Positions 52,865 to 62,200 of a stretch of 64,000 nucleotides of DNA are shown here, piece by piece. The notes beneath the pieces are model-generated. The model was not told the origin of the DNA, searched no databases, and saw only the letters and a list, made by a program, of their open reading frames with translations. The first letter of the stretch is position 1, and each line of letters starts with the position of its first letter. This DNA comes from Mycolicibacterium sp. P1-18 (GTDB lineage Bacteria > Actinomycetota > Actinomycetes > Mycobacteriales > Mycobacteriaceae): NCBI RefSeq assembly GCF_008329535.1, contig NZ_NPKR01000001.1, positions 434,001 to 498,000 on the forward strand, written 5' to 3'. The translations under genes were made by a program, and so were the position numbers.

Positions 52865-53665
52865 ATGGATCCGGCAACGGCCGACGCGTCGAGGCCCGTC
52901 GCCGTGGTGACGGGCGCAGGCAGTCCCACCGGCATCGGGTTCGCCTGCGCCCACGCCCTGGCGCCGACGCACGCGCTGCTGATCGCGGCGACGTCCTCGC
53001 GGATCGACGACCGCGTCGCCGAACTGGTTTCCGCCGGCGCGACGGCGGTCGGCTTCGTCGGCGACCTCGGCGACTCCGCGGTTGCACGGCGCCTCGTCGC
53101 AGACACCCTCGAGCGCTTCGGCCGACTCGACGTCCTCGTCAACAACGCCGGCATGACGGCCACCACGGGCAGCGAGGAACAGACGCCGGCCGAACTCACG
53201 TCCGACGACCAGTGGCACGCGGCGATCTCCCGCAACCTCGACACGAACTTCTTCGTCACCCGGGCCGCGCTGTCCCCCATGGCGGAGCAAGCGTTCGGGA
53301 GGATCGTCAACGTCGGTTCGGTGTCGGGTCCGGTGATGGCCTACCGGGGAGACGCCGCCTATCACGCGGCGAAGGCTGCCCTGGTGGGGTTGACGCGATC
53401 GATTGCGGTCGACCACGCCCGTCGAGGCATCACCGCGAACCTCGTTGCGCCCGGTTGGATTTCGACGGGATCGGCCACCGAACACGAGAACGCGATGGGA
53501 GCGGCCACCCCCATGGGACGCTCCGGGCGAGCAGACGAGGTCGCCGCCGTCGTCGCGTTCCTGGCCTCCGCTGCGGCGTCCTACGTCACCGGCCAGGTCT
53601 TCGTCGTCGACGGCGGCAACTCCATCGCCGAGGAGCGGGGAGCGTCGGACCACCCCGCGGTCTGA
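52865..53665 (+). CDS. Short-chain dehydrogenase/reductase
   Basis: A 266-residue SDR. The cofactor motif is TGAGSPTGIGFA near residue 17, the NNAG motif near 95, and the catalytic set is a serine in VNVGSVSG with Y and K in AYHAAKAAL. The C-terminal TGQVFVVDGGNS is standard. GGAGG precedes adjacent GTG and ATG starts; the ATG has better spacing. Substrate unknown; convergent with the amidohydrolase gene, 8 bases apart. Confidence 0.9.
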   Translation: MDPATADASRPVAVVTGAGSPTGIGFACAHALAPTHALLIAATSSRIDDRVAELVSAGATAVGFVGDLGDSAVARRLVADTLERFGRLDVLVNNAGMTATTGSEEQTPAELTSDDQWHAAISRNLDTNFFVTRAALSPMAEQAFGRIVNVGSVSGPVMAYRGDAAYHAAKAALVGLTRSIAVDHARRGITANLVAPGWISTGSATEHENAMGAATPMGRSGRADEVAAVVAFLASAAASYVTGQVFVVDGGNSIAEERGASDHPAV

Positions 53666-53673
53666 CGACGCCC

Positions 53674-55308
53674 CTACACGTCGTCGTGGCGATGCACCAC
53701 GTCACCGCCGACGACGGTGAGGTGCACCGGTACGTCGACGAGATCGTCGGCGTCGACCGCGACCGGGTCGTCGGCCCACAGCGCGACGTCGGCCTTGAAG
53801 CCGACCTCGATCTTGCCCAGCTGGCTTCCGTCACCCTGCGCGGCCGCCGACCACGTCGTGAAGCCGTCCAGTGCCTCCTCGGCCGTGAGGCGCTGATCCG
53901 GTTCGAAGACGAAGCCGTCGCGCTCACCTGGAGTGCGGCGAAGTCTGGCCCACGCCATGCCAATCCGCGCGTCGAGCTGCGCGACCGGCCAATCGGAGCC
54001 CAGGGCCACCGGCGCCCCGGCTCGCATGATGTCTCGGATGCGCCACGCGCGCGTGGTGCGCTCCGGCCCGAGCCGAGTCGCCCACGAGTCCGAGCCGTCG
54101 GCCTTGCGCCATTGGAGGTGAAGTGGCTGCATGGACGCCGTGATGCCGGCGGCGGCCAGTCGCGGCAGGTCCTCGTCGGCGAGGTACTCGAGGTGCTCGA
54201 TGCGGTGTGGCACACCATTCTTCGCGATCACGCCGACCGCCAGGTAGGCGTCGATGGCCGCGCTGATGGCGCGGTCGCCGATCGCGTGGGTGGCAATCTG
54301 AAAGCCCGCCGCGGCATAGCGTTCGACGGTCTTGGCGTAGTGGGCGGGGTCCGGCCAGAAGGGCAGCAGTCCCTCACCCATGGTGTCGGGCTCGGAGAGC
54401 CAGCCGGTTCCCGTGTCGATGACACCGTCGAGGAACATCTTGATGACGCCGCCGCGCCAGTGGCGACCCTTGCGGTCCCGCAACGAGATGAACTCGGCGA
54501 TCCCGTCGTCGTCACGCTCCGGACCGTGTCGCAACGCGGTCACCAGCCGGACCGGAAGACCGGGCCCGGTCTCTGCCATTTCCTCGAGGAAGTCGATGGC
54601 CTCGGCGTCGCCGTCCATGACGCAACCCCCGGTGATGCCCGACGAGTTGAGTTGCGCGAGGACCCGTCTGCTGATTCCGATGCCGTCGGCCCGGGTCAGC
54701 ACCGGCGCGGCCGCCAGGACGTGGTCGTAGGCGGTGGCCTCACGAACCTCACCGGTCGGACGGCCGTCGTCGTCCAGGACGATCTGTGACACGTCGTCGA
54801 AGTGGACCGCGCCGGTGACACCCGCTCGGGCCAGCGCCTCCGACGAGGCCAGCATGGTGTGCATGTCGAAGAAGAACACCGCGGTGGGCAGCCGGTGAAC
54901 GGCGTCCTCGATCTCCTCGGCGGTGATCGTGCGGCCGGCGAAGACGCCGTAGTCCAGGTTCCAGCCGCGGAGCCAGGCCTGAGGATCCTCACGGAGGATT
55001 CGGTCGGCTTCGGTCCGTAGCCGCTTGAGGAATTCGGGCATGGTGGTGACTCCACCGAAGTCCACTCCCCGTGTTGCCGCCGCACCCATCAACGGATGGA
55101 TGTGTCCGTCGATGAGCCCCGGCGTCAAGGTGCGGCCCCCCGCGTCGACCACTTCGGTTGTGGCACCACGCAACTCGAGGACGGATGCCAGCGATCCGAC
55201 GGCGATGATTGTGTCCCCGTCGAAGGCTACGGCTTCGGCCCGCGGCTGCGCCGGATTCTGCGTGCGGATGTTCGCATCCCGAATGATCATCGATGCCGTG
55301 GTCGCCAT
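53674..55308 (-). CDS. YtcJ-like amidohydrolase
   Basis: A 544-residue metal-dependent amidohydrolase of the amidohydrolase-3 group. The HxH metal motif is DGHIHP near residue 68, with further likely ligands in QIATHAIGDRA, PHRIEHLEYL and ALGSDWPVA. Such enzymes hydrolyse amides, N-acyl or cyclic compounds; the substrate is unknown. The TetR gene at 55440 is divergent, so it probably represses this enzyme, as the paralogous TetR does with the amidase. Confidence 0.9.
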   Translation of the reverse strand: MATTASMIIRDANIRTQNPAQPRAEAVAFDGDTIIAVGSLASVLELRGATTEVVDAGGRTLTPGLIDGHIHPLMGAAATRGVDFGGVTTMPEFLKRLRTEADRILREDPQAWLRGWNLDYGVFAGRTITAEEIEDAVHRLPTAVFFFDMHTMLASSEALARAGVTGAVHFDDVSQIVLDDDGRPTGEVREATAYDHVLAAAPVLTRADGIGISRRVLAQLNSSGITGGCVMDGDAEAIDFLEEMAETGPGLPVRLVTALRHGPERDDDGIAEFISLRDRKGRHWRGGVIKMFLDGVIDTGTGWLSEPDTMGEGLLPFWPDPAHYAKTVERYAAAGFQIATHAIGDRAISAAIDAYLAVGVIAKNGVPHRIEHLEYLADEDLPRLAAAGITASMQPLHLQWRKADGSDSWATRLGPERTTRAWRIRDIMRAGAPVALGSDWPVAQLDARIGMAWARLRRTPGERDGFVFEPDQRLTAEEALDGFTTWSAAAQGDGSQLGKIEVGFKADVALWADDPVAVDADDLVDVPVHLTVVGGDVVHRHDDV

Positions 55309-55337
55309 GTGACTACTTTCGTCGGGATGGTTTCGAG

Positions 55338-55397
55338 GGTAACGCGGTGCTCGAGAGCTAAATTAATGGGAGTAAATAAGGCTGGCCGGACGTTACC
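55338..55397. promoter_or_regulatory. Divergent promoter region with inverted repeat and AT-rich core
   Basis: GGTAACG at 55338-55344 and CGTTACC at 55391-55397 face each other across an AT-rich patch (TAAATTAATGGGAGTAAAT at 55359-55377). The gap separates the amidohydrolase and TetR genes. The wide arm spacing makes it an uncertain operator; the patch likely holds the promoters. Confidence 0.35.
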
Positions 55398-55439
55398 GCG
55401 GGCGGCTGATTCCGTCAACGGATCGCCTACCCTGAGTTC

Positions 55440-56114
55440 ATGAGCTCAGCATCGCCGAGGCGCGCCGGCCGGCCGAAGCAAGCGATCCTGACGCGGGACC
55501 TCATCATCGACACCGCCGTCGAACTTTCGAAAGAAGCTGGGGCCGAGGGTTTCTCGATGAAGGAGCTCGCGAAGCGCCTCGGCGTGCAGCCGCCCGCGCT
55601 CTACAACCACGTCGCCAACCGCCACGAGGTGGTGAACGCGATGCGCGGAAGGCTCGCCTTGAGTTTCGAGGTAGACCACTTCGACGACCTGCCGTGGTAC
55701 GACGCGCTCGTCCCGTGGGCCTGGGCCTACCGCGACGCCTTTGCCGCTCATCCGCAGACGATCGCGCTGCTCGCCATCCTGCCCCTCGGTGACGAAGAAG
55801 CGGTCTTCCTCAACTACGAAACCATCTTCAGCGCCCTCCACCGCCAAGGATGGCCCGTGTCGGAACTCGCGTCGGCGGTCATCGCGCTGGAGTCCTTCAT
55901 CATCGGGTCGGCACTCGACGTCCTCGCACCCGAGGACAACCAGGCACCGGGTTCCCTCGCGGACCGAGCGCCGACGATGCACGCCGCACTCGAGGCCCGC
56001 AAGGCGGCCGCCAAGGCGCAAGGAGCCACCGCCGCCGACGTGACGTTCGGCGTCGGATTACGCCTGCTCGTCGACGGAATGCGAGCTCGCCTTCGGCAGT
56101 TCGAATCCGACTGA
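55440..56114 (+). CDS. TetR-family regulator, paralogue of the 43203 regulator
   Basis: A 224-residue regulator with the helix-turn-helix ILTRDLIIDTAVELSKEAGA then ELAKRLGVQPPALYNHVANR. Similarity to the TetR at 43203 extends through the ligand domain (DLPWYDALVPWAWAYRDAFA and ALESFIIGSALDVLAP), so the two are related regulators set beside two different hydrolase genes. Probably represses the divergent amidohydrolase gene. Confidence 0.9.
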   Translation: MSSASPRRAGRPKQAILTRDLIIDTAVELSKEAGAEGFSMKELAKRLGVQPPALYNHVANRHEVVNAMRGRLALSFEVDHFDDLPWYDALVPWAWAYRDAFAAHPQTIALLAILPLGDEEAVFLNYETIFSALHRQGWPVSELASAVIALESFIIGSALDVLAPEDNQAPGSLADRAPTMHAALEARKAAAKAQGATAADVTFGVGLRLLVDGMRARLRQFESD

Positions 56115-56349
56115 ACCGGCCCCGACCACCGGCGAATTTCTACGCGAGGCTAACGACATCGCCGCCATCTCCGATGAAGAGATAGAGGTACGTCACCTTC
56201 AGGCCGAGTGGTGGTACCGGAAGACCATCAAGCAGAGGTCTGTGGATGCCGGCGCGGAGCGCGACCCCTCCCGCGGCGAATCCGAGAATTGTCCATGGAT
56301 GGCGGCCGACAACGGCGCCATCGGGGTCACGTTCCCACTGGGGGTGTAG
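56113..56349 (+). pseudogene. Coding-like frame without a usable start
   Basis: The frame is open from 56044 inside the TetR gene to a TAG at 56347. Its part after the TetR stop reads like protein (REANDIAAISDEEIEVRHLQ, then EWWYRKTIKQRSVDAG and ENCPWMAADNGAIGV). The only start candidate past the TetR gene is a late GTG leaving 35 codons. The next gene's ATG follows the stop directly, as in a coupled operon. It may be a truncated gene, or use an unusual start. Confidence 0.4.
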
Positions 56350-56631
56350 ATGTTGAGTTCGACCGACACCAGCCGCGACGTCGTCACGCAGGTTGCGCAG
56401 AAGAAGGCCGCACTGCTGTCGACCGTGCGCACGGCCCACGAGCGGTTGGCGGCGGCGACCGCGACTGGACGACCCTCCGACATCCAGGGGGCACAGCATC
56501 GGCTGCAGGTCGCCGTGGACGCCGCGCGCGATGCCGACGCAGCCTGGGGAGAGATCGGTGACGCGCTAGGCGTGGCACGCGGCAACGCCTACCAGCGCCA
56601 TCGCCATCGCGCTGCCCGTGACCCCGAGTGA
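56350..56631 (+). CDS. Small helix-turn-helix protein
   Basis: A 93-residue mostly helical protein. The C-terminal AWGEIGDALGVARGNAYQRH resembles the helix-turn-helix motif WxEIGxALGVSRQAAxQR found in many mycobacterial proteins, and the end is basic (RHRHRAARD). The first 60 residues may form a coiled pair of helices. Starts at the ATG touching the upstream TAG. Likely a small DNA-binding protein. Confidence 0.68.
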   Translation: MLSSTDTSRDVVTQVAQKKAALLSTVRTAHERLAAATATGRPSDIQGAQHRLQVAVDAARDADAAWGEIGDALGVARGNAYQRHRHRAARDPE

Positions 56632-56637
56632 ACCGCC

Positions 56638-56669
56638 CACACTCGGTGACGTGGGAGCGGTTGAGTGTG
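56638..56669. terminator. Weak stem-loop between convergent genes
   Basis: CACACTC (56638-56644) and GAGTGTG (56663-56669) flank an 18-base loop in the 57-base gap between convergent genes. Short arms and no T-tract make it uncertain. Confidence 0.35.
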
Positions 56670-56688
56670 CGCCGTCAATCGAGCACTC

Positions 56689-57408
56689 TCAATCGAACGT
56701 CAAACCCATCAGGTATCGGTCGACGGGGCTGGTGGCGGCCGGGTTGACGTCCAATGCGAAGGGAAGTTCCGCGACCAACCGTTCGGCGATGGCATGCAGT
56801 TTGACGTTGAGTTCCTGGGAGCGCCACCGCAAGATGCCGAACGCGGCGTCGGCGTCGATTCGGTAGACCGCCATCAGCATGCCCTTGGCCTGGTCGATGA
56901 CTTGGCGGTGTCGAAGGATCGACTCCACTTCCTCGCTGATGGACTGTTGCAAGTCGGTGGTGAAACTGTCGGTGACGTCGATGTAGAAACCACGGGTGGC
57001 CACGATGCGTCCGTCGTCGTCGGTGACGGCGTCGCCCACGACGACGACCTTTCGCGTCTCGCCGGAGGCGGTGATGATGCGGTGCCGGCTGCTGAACGGT
57101 GCCGAGGATTGCGACAGCAACGCCCGCACCTCGACCAGGTCGTCGGGATGCTTGTGGCTGAGCACCAGGTCGGTGGTCGGGACGACCTCGCCGGGTTCGT
57201 AGCCGTGCATCCGGGCGACCGTGTCGGACCACATCCAGGCATCGGTGTCGTAGCGATACTCGTAGCGTCCGGTCCGCTGCGGTGGGCCGCCCATGATCGC
57301 CTTGTCCAGGCGACTGGGTCGCTGACCGTCGACGCCCATCTCCGCGGCGTCGACCGCCGCTTGACTGGGGAAGCCGCGCGTCGTCTGAGACTGATCGTCA
57401 ACGGACAT
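56689..57408 (-). CDS. PAS-ANTAR regulatory protein
   Basis: A 239-residue protein with one PAS domain (residues ~45-150; RTGRYEYRYDTDAWMWSD, SHKHPDDLVEVRAL, and the ending GFYIDVTDSFTTDL) and a C-terminal ANTAR domain (SILRHRQVIDQAKGMLMAVY, then IDADAAFGILRWRSQELNV). It would couple a sensed signal to RNA antitermination. ATG at 57408 is chosen; a longer frame runs to 57465. It is divergent from the FetB-like permease gene. Confidence 0.88.
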   Translation of the reverse strand: MSVDDQSQTTRGFPSQAAVDAAEMGVDGQRPSRLDKAIMGGPPQRTGRYEYRYDTDAWMWSDTVARMHGYEPGEVVPTTDLVLSHKHPDDLVEVRALLSQSSAPFSSRHRIITASGETRKVVVVGDAVTDDDGRIVATRGFYIDVTDSFTTDLQQSISEEVESILRHRQVIDQAKGMLMAVYRIDADAAFGILRWRSQELNVKLHAIAERLVAELPFALDVNPAATSPVDRYLMGLTFD

Positions 57409-57526
57409 TTGCCCACGATAGTCGGCAATGACGGCTTCGCTGGCGATCGCCCACGACGAATTCAAAAGAACGGTTTCAGTGCCCGCGCCATCACCTACCC
57501 GTCACGAGCATTGGGACACTGGCGTC

Positions 57527-58339
57527 GTGAGTAACAGCGAACCGCTGCTGGGTCCGGGCCTCGTCGTCGTCTGCGTCGTCATGGCGGGAGCCGCGGGACT
57601 CGTCTCAAAGTTCGTCCTCCGCGGTTCGCTGTGGCCCGTACCTGGCGCGGCCGTTCGCGCGGCAGTGCAGCTGGCTGCAGTCGCCACCGTGCTGGCTGCC
57701 GCGATGTCTCGGCTGTGGTCCTCGATGCTGGTGCTGGCGGTCATGTTCGTCGTGGCTACGGTGACCGCGGCCCGCCGCAGCGAGGCCAACCATGGCTCGC
57801 CATGGCTGACGGTGTCGCTCGCGGCTGGAATGACCTCGGTCATCCCGCTTCTGCTGCTGACTCGCGTGGTTCCGTTGACTGGGGTCGCGCTCGTACCGGT
57901 ATTCGGGATCGTGCTCGGCGGCACGATGAGCGCCGCCGGGGTGGCCGCTCGCCGTGCACTCGACGCGCTGGGTCAGCGCTCTGGTGAAGTCGAGGCGGCG
58001 TTGAGTCTTGGCCTATCCGAACGAGACTCGCGCATGGAGGTGATCGAGCGGCCGCTCAGCGATGCCCTGCTGCCGAACCTGGACCAAGCCCGCACCGCCG
58101 GGCTGGTCACGTTGCCCGGCGCGTTCGTCGGCGTGTTGCTGGCGACGGGATCCGCGGCGCAAGCCGGCGCGGTTCAGGTGCTGGTCTTGATCTCCCTGTT
58201 GCTCGCGCAAGCGTGCGGGGTGGCGGTCACCGGTGAACTGGTCGCGCGCGGCCACATAGCCCGCCGTGCGTCGGCTGCCCCCGTGTCTCGAGGTTGGAGT
58301 CACCGCATCGCTCGGCTCATACCCGTGGTCGGCCGCTGA
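57527..58339 (+). CDS. FetB-like ABC transporter permease
   Basis: A 270-residue membrane protein of the FetB (YbbM, UPF0014) family with about seven helices. Seen are WPVPGAAVRAAVQLAAV, the conserved GMTSVIPLLLL, the coupling region EAALSLGLSERDS and LDQARTAGLVTLPGAFVGVL. E. coli FetB pairs with ATPase FetA in iron export. No ATPase gene is adjacent here, so the partner must be elsewhere or absent. GTG at 57527 is chosen; a longer frame would overlap the PAS-ANTAR promoter region. Confidence 0.85.
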   Translation: MSNSEPLLGPGLVVVCVVMAGAAGLVSKFVLRGSLWPVPGAAVRAAVQLAAVATVLAAAMSRLWSSMLVLAVMFVVATVTAARRSEANHGSPWLTVSLAAGMTSVIPLLLLTRVVPLTGVALVPVFGIVLGGTMSAAGVAARRALDALGQRSGEVEAALSLGLSERDSRMEVIERPLSDALLPNLDQARTAGLVTLPGAFVGVLLATGSAAQAGAVQVLVLISLLLAQACGVAVTGELVARGHIARRASAAPVSRGWSHRIARLIPVVGR

Positions 58340-58419
58340 CGGTACCCAGTCCGTGCCCAAGACGTGGCCGCTAGCCTCGCTCTGAAGTTTCGTGGTGGTC
58401 CCGACCCCACGACGACGGC

Positions 58420-58680
58420 TTATTCGGTCCACTCGGGGCAGACCTTGTCGGGCGGGTCGAGCAGGCTTGGGCATGTCTGCGACCCGAGGTCGTACACCCC
58501 GTATCCCGGCGGGTCGTCGGGCCTGCCGAATGGTGTGCCCACCCCCGGTCTCCCGAGGTGGTCCCAGTGGACGCGAGTGCCCGGCAACACGATCGAATAG
58601 CCGTCGGGGTCGGGCAGCACGGGGCGAACACAGCGCGCAGGACGCAGTAGAGGCCGTCATCGGAGGGGCTGAGCGGTCGG
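58420..58680 (-). pseudogene. Remnant of a secreted-type protein gene
   Basis: Reading the minus strand, a frame ends at 58420 with VLPDPDGYSIVLPGTRVHWD, then HLGRPGVGTPFGRPDDPPGY and SQTCPSLLDPPDKVCPEWTE, which looks like the C-terminus of a real protein with paired cysteines. Just upstream, a different frame gives SDDGLYCVLRAVFAPC. The two frames suggest a frameshift, and no signal peptide or full N-terminus is found. I read it as a decayed gene; a short intact 66-residue frame from a GTG is the alternative. Confidence 0.4.
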
Positions 58681-58876
58681 CACCATCGGCCCAAACAACG
58701 GCGGCAGCGTCAACGCCGGGACCGGCACTCCGGGAAGGCTCGGCGTGAACGGTCCTACCGGTGCCCCCGGCTGCAGTACTGCCGGCGCTCAGGGAGTTGG
58801 CGGCACGGGTGGCATCGGCGGACTCGGAGGTAGCGGCGCCACGGGCAAGACCCCCCGCCGGCAGCAGCAGCTCTGA
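58679..58876 (+). pseudogene. Fragment of a glycine-rich PGRS-like protein
   Basis: The plus-strand frame to the TGA at 58874 reads GTIGPNNGGSVNAGTGTPG, NGPTGAPG and [18 protein letters not shown], the same kind of sequence as the glycine-rich part of the gene at 59291. It has no N-terminal region and stops early. It is probably a leftover of a related gene or of a duplication. Confidence 0.45.
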
Positions 58877-59290
58877 CAGCGCCGGCTGAGCCGACGGCTG
58901 ACGCAGGCGGCATCGCATCGCAAGAGTGGCGCGCCCGACGGGGCGTCCGGTGCGGCCACTACCGCGTGGTCGGCTCGGAGGTACACCTCGTGCCGTCGAC
59001 TACTGCAGTCGTGGGGTCGCGCGGACGTGGACTACTGCAAAAGTGACGAAGGACTACTGCACTTGCATGCCGGCGCACGATTCGGCGCCCGTAGCGATGG
59101 TTCGTCCGCTACGTTGACCATCGGCGCCGTCAATTAGCAAAACAATGAGCGCCCGGCAGGCCGTCCCAGACCCCATCTGTCAGCGCGTGTTCGCGACGTC
59201 GGATGACCGGTCCAGGGCGGCCGCTGGTTGGCGTGGTCTGGCGGTACGGCGTGTCCCGCTATGGAATCGTGTAACTCGAAGGGGACCCCC
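58877..59290. other. Gap with no supported gene
   Basis: About 400 bases between the glycine-rich remnant and the large surface protein gene. I see no convincing frame. GTCGACTACTGCAGTCGTGG-like text followed by GGACTACTGCA repeats (59000-59065, three ACTACTGCA copies) is the only structure; the promoter of the next gene presumably lies in the last 150 bases. Confidence 0.5.
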
Positions 59291-62200
59291 GTGGCGGGAC
59301 GGCATCGCACCAACGGCCAACACAGCAAATTCACAGCTGATGTTGACGGGCGCCGGGTGCTGCCGGTGTCGAGTTGGTTGACCGCTGGGGCGTTGAGCGT
59401 CGGGGTGGGGGCGGCGATGCTCGCCGGTGCCGGCGCGGCGCAGGCCGACACCACCGCCTCCGACGCCGGATCCTCCTCGACTGCCCACCAGGGCGGTTCG
59501 GGTGATTCGACGGGCACGGGCAGCGGTGCGTCGCCGTCGAACGGTGCGTCGTCGAGCTCGACGAGCCAGGCGACCGGCACGACCTCGTCGCAGAGTGCTG
59601 CCGGCACGTCGACTGCTGGCGAGAACGCCCTATCCTCGGCGTCGTCGACGGTGACGGGGCGGCCAGAGTCGTCGGAGTCGGGGGCGTCGACCTCGGGTGT
59701 CTCCGGGAAGTCGGGTACCTCCGGTCGTCCGGGCGGGCACAGCCGTCACGACGCCGATGCGGGCACCACGTCCACGGTCACCGGTGACCAGGGCGCCACG
59801 ACCGACTCCGGTTCCGGCCACCGAGCAGCAGGCACGGCCGGCACCGACGCCGACGACACACCGACCACGTCTAAGCCTGAGGCCTCCGCGACGTCGTCGA
59901 CCGGTACGACTGGCATGACGAAAACCGTTGCCAACGTGCAATCTTCACTCGCCACGACTCTGACGAGTAGTGCCGTGGTGGCCCCCCGGATCACTGCCAC
60001 GGCGCTGGCCCCGCAGCCAGCCGTGGCCCCACCGGATCTTGGCGCACTGATCAACGGGATCTTGGCGGTGTTCATCAGCAACGGCACCGCCGCGCACCCC
60101 AACGCCGGGTTGCTGCTGGGTACCGGATACAGCTACACCGGGGACAGCTGCGCAAGCGGCGTGGCGTGCGCCGGCGGCAACGGCGGCCTGCTGCTCGGCA
60201 TTGGAGGCAGCGGCTTCGCGGGCGGCGCCGGCGGTGCGGTCGGGGTGCTCGGCAACGGCGGCAACGGTGGGGCCGGGGTGACGGGCATCAACGGCGGTGC
60301 GGGCGGGCGCGGCGGCAACGGCGGCCTGCTCATCGGCACCGGCGGCGCCGGCGGCACCGGGGTGGCCGGTGTCAACGGCGCCAACGGCCTCACGGCCGGC
60401 CAGTCCGGCGGCAATGGTTCTGCCGGCGGAAGGGGTGGGGCCGGTGGCACCGGCGGCCTGCTGCTGGGCACCGGCGGCACCGGCGGGTCCGGTGGCAGTG
60501 GTGGTGCCGGCGGTAACGGCGTCGCAGGCGCACAGGGATTGGCGGCCACCGTGGCCGGAGCCACCGGTGGAGTCGGCATGGCAGGTGGATCCGGTGGCAC
60601 GGGCGGCACGGGTGGCGACGCGGGCGCGGGCGGCGGCGCAGGGCTGATTGGCGCGGCCGGGACCGCCGGTGTCAACGGCAACGGTGGGCGTGGTGGTAAC
60701 GCCGCCACCGGCGGCGCGGGCGGCCAGGGTGCCAACGGCGCCAATGGATCTGACGGTGCCAACGCGATCACCGCCGGTGCCAACGGTGGTGCGGGCACCG
60801 CCGGCGGCGCGGGTGGCGGCGGCGGTGCCGGAGGCGCTGCCGGCCTTGCCGGTGTCGGTGGTGCCGCAGGCACCGGCGGCAGCGGCGGCGGGCGCGGCGC
60901 CACTGGCGCCACTGCAATCCAAGGCGTGGGCGGCGCCGGTGGCAATGGCGGGCGCGGCGGCACCGGTGGGCGCGGCGCGGCAGGTGTAACCGGCGCGGCG
61001 GGCCCAGTGCCCGGCGCGGACGGCGGCACCGGGCAGGCCGGTGGCAGCGGCGGAAATGGCGGCATTGGCGGCAACGCCGGAAGCGGCGGCGCCGGCTCGA
61101 CTTTGGGCGCCTTGGGAGTCAACGGCTTTGGGGGCGCGGGTGGTGACGCCGGCACCGGCGGTATGGGCGGTCGGGGTGCCGACGGCACCGACGGGCACGA
61201 CGGGGCCGACGCGACGACGGCCGGTGCCAGCGGTGGTGCGGGCACCGCGGGAACCAACGGCGGCAACGGCGGAGTCGGCGGTGCAGCCGGCCTCGCAGGC
61301 ATCGGTGGTGCAGCAGGCACCGGCGGCAGCGGCGGTGGCGGCGGCGCCAACGGGGCCACTGCCGTTCAAGGCATGGGTGGCGCGGGTGGCAACGGTGGCC
61401 GCGGCGGTACCGGTGGGCGCGGCGCGGCCGGTGTAACTGGGGCCGCGGGTCTTACGCCTGGTGCGGACGGGGTCACGGGGCAGGCCGGTGGCAGCGGCGG
61501 CACCGGAGGCAACGGAGGCAACGCCGGGGTCGGCGGTGCCGGATCGACGATCGGGGCGGCCGGGGCCAACGGCGACGGCGGCAACGGTGGCAATGGCGCT
61601 GCGGGAGGGGACGGGGGCTCAGGTGCGGCGGGCTATGACGCCGGCAGTGACCCAGCCGCCGTCGGAACCGGCGCGAACGGCGGCAACGCCGGCAACGGCG
61701 GGTCGGGCGTTACCGGTGGCAGCGGCGGTGCCGGAGGCAACGCCGGCACGACCGCGGGCAGCGCGATCGCCGGCACCAACGGTAACGGCGGCAATGGTGG
61801 TAACGGCGGTGCTGCCGGCGCGGCGGGCAACGGCGGATCCGGCGCAACCGGAGGTACCGCTCACCCCACAGGCGGCAATGGTGGCAACGGCGGCAACCCC
61901 GGCGCCCATGGGATGGGTGGCAGCGCCGGGCCGGCCGGCACCACACCCGGCGGCGGCGGCAGCCGCGGCAATGTCGGTCTCGCCGGAACCGCGGTCACCG
62001 GCCCGGTCGCCAACAGCGGCAACGGTGGGGCCGGCGGCCAAGGTGCGGCCGCCGACGCCAACGACGGCACGCCCGGCACCGGCGGCAACGGCGGCAATGC
62101 CGGCCTGTACGGCAACGGCGGTACGGGCGGCACCGGCGGGACCGGTGCCACTGGCGCGGCCGGGATGCCGGTCACCCCCAATGGCACCACCGCGGCCAAT

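Noticed and set aside
52813..54789. A 658-codon plus-strand frame
   Set aside because: It covers a true SDR in another frame and the antisense of the amidohydrolase, with an Arg-rich shadow composition.
59291..60150. PE domain of a PE_PGRS protein
   Set aside because: The N-terminus has a signal-type sequence and Ser/Thr-rich stretch, with no PE motif or PE-domain helices, so the protein is only PGRS-like.
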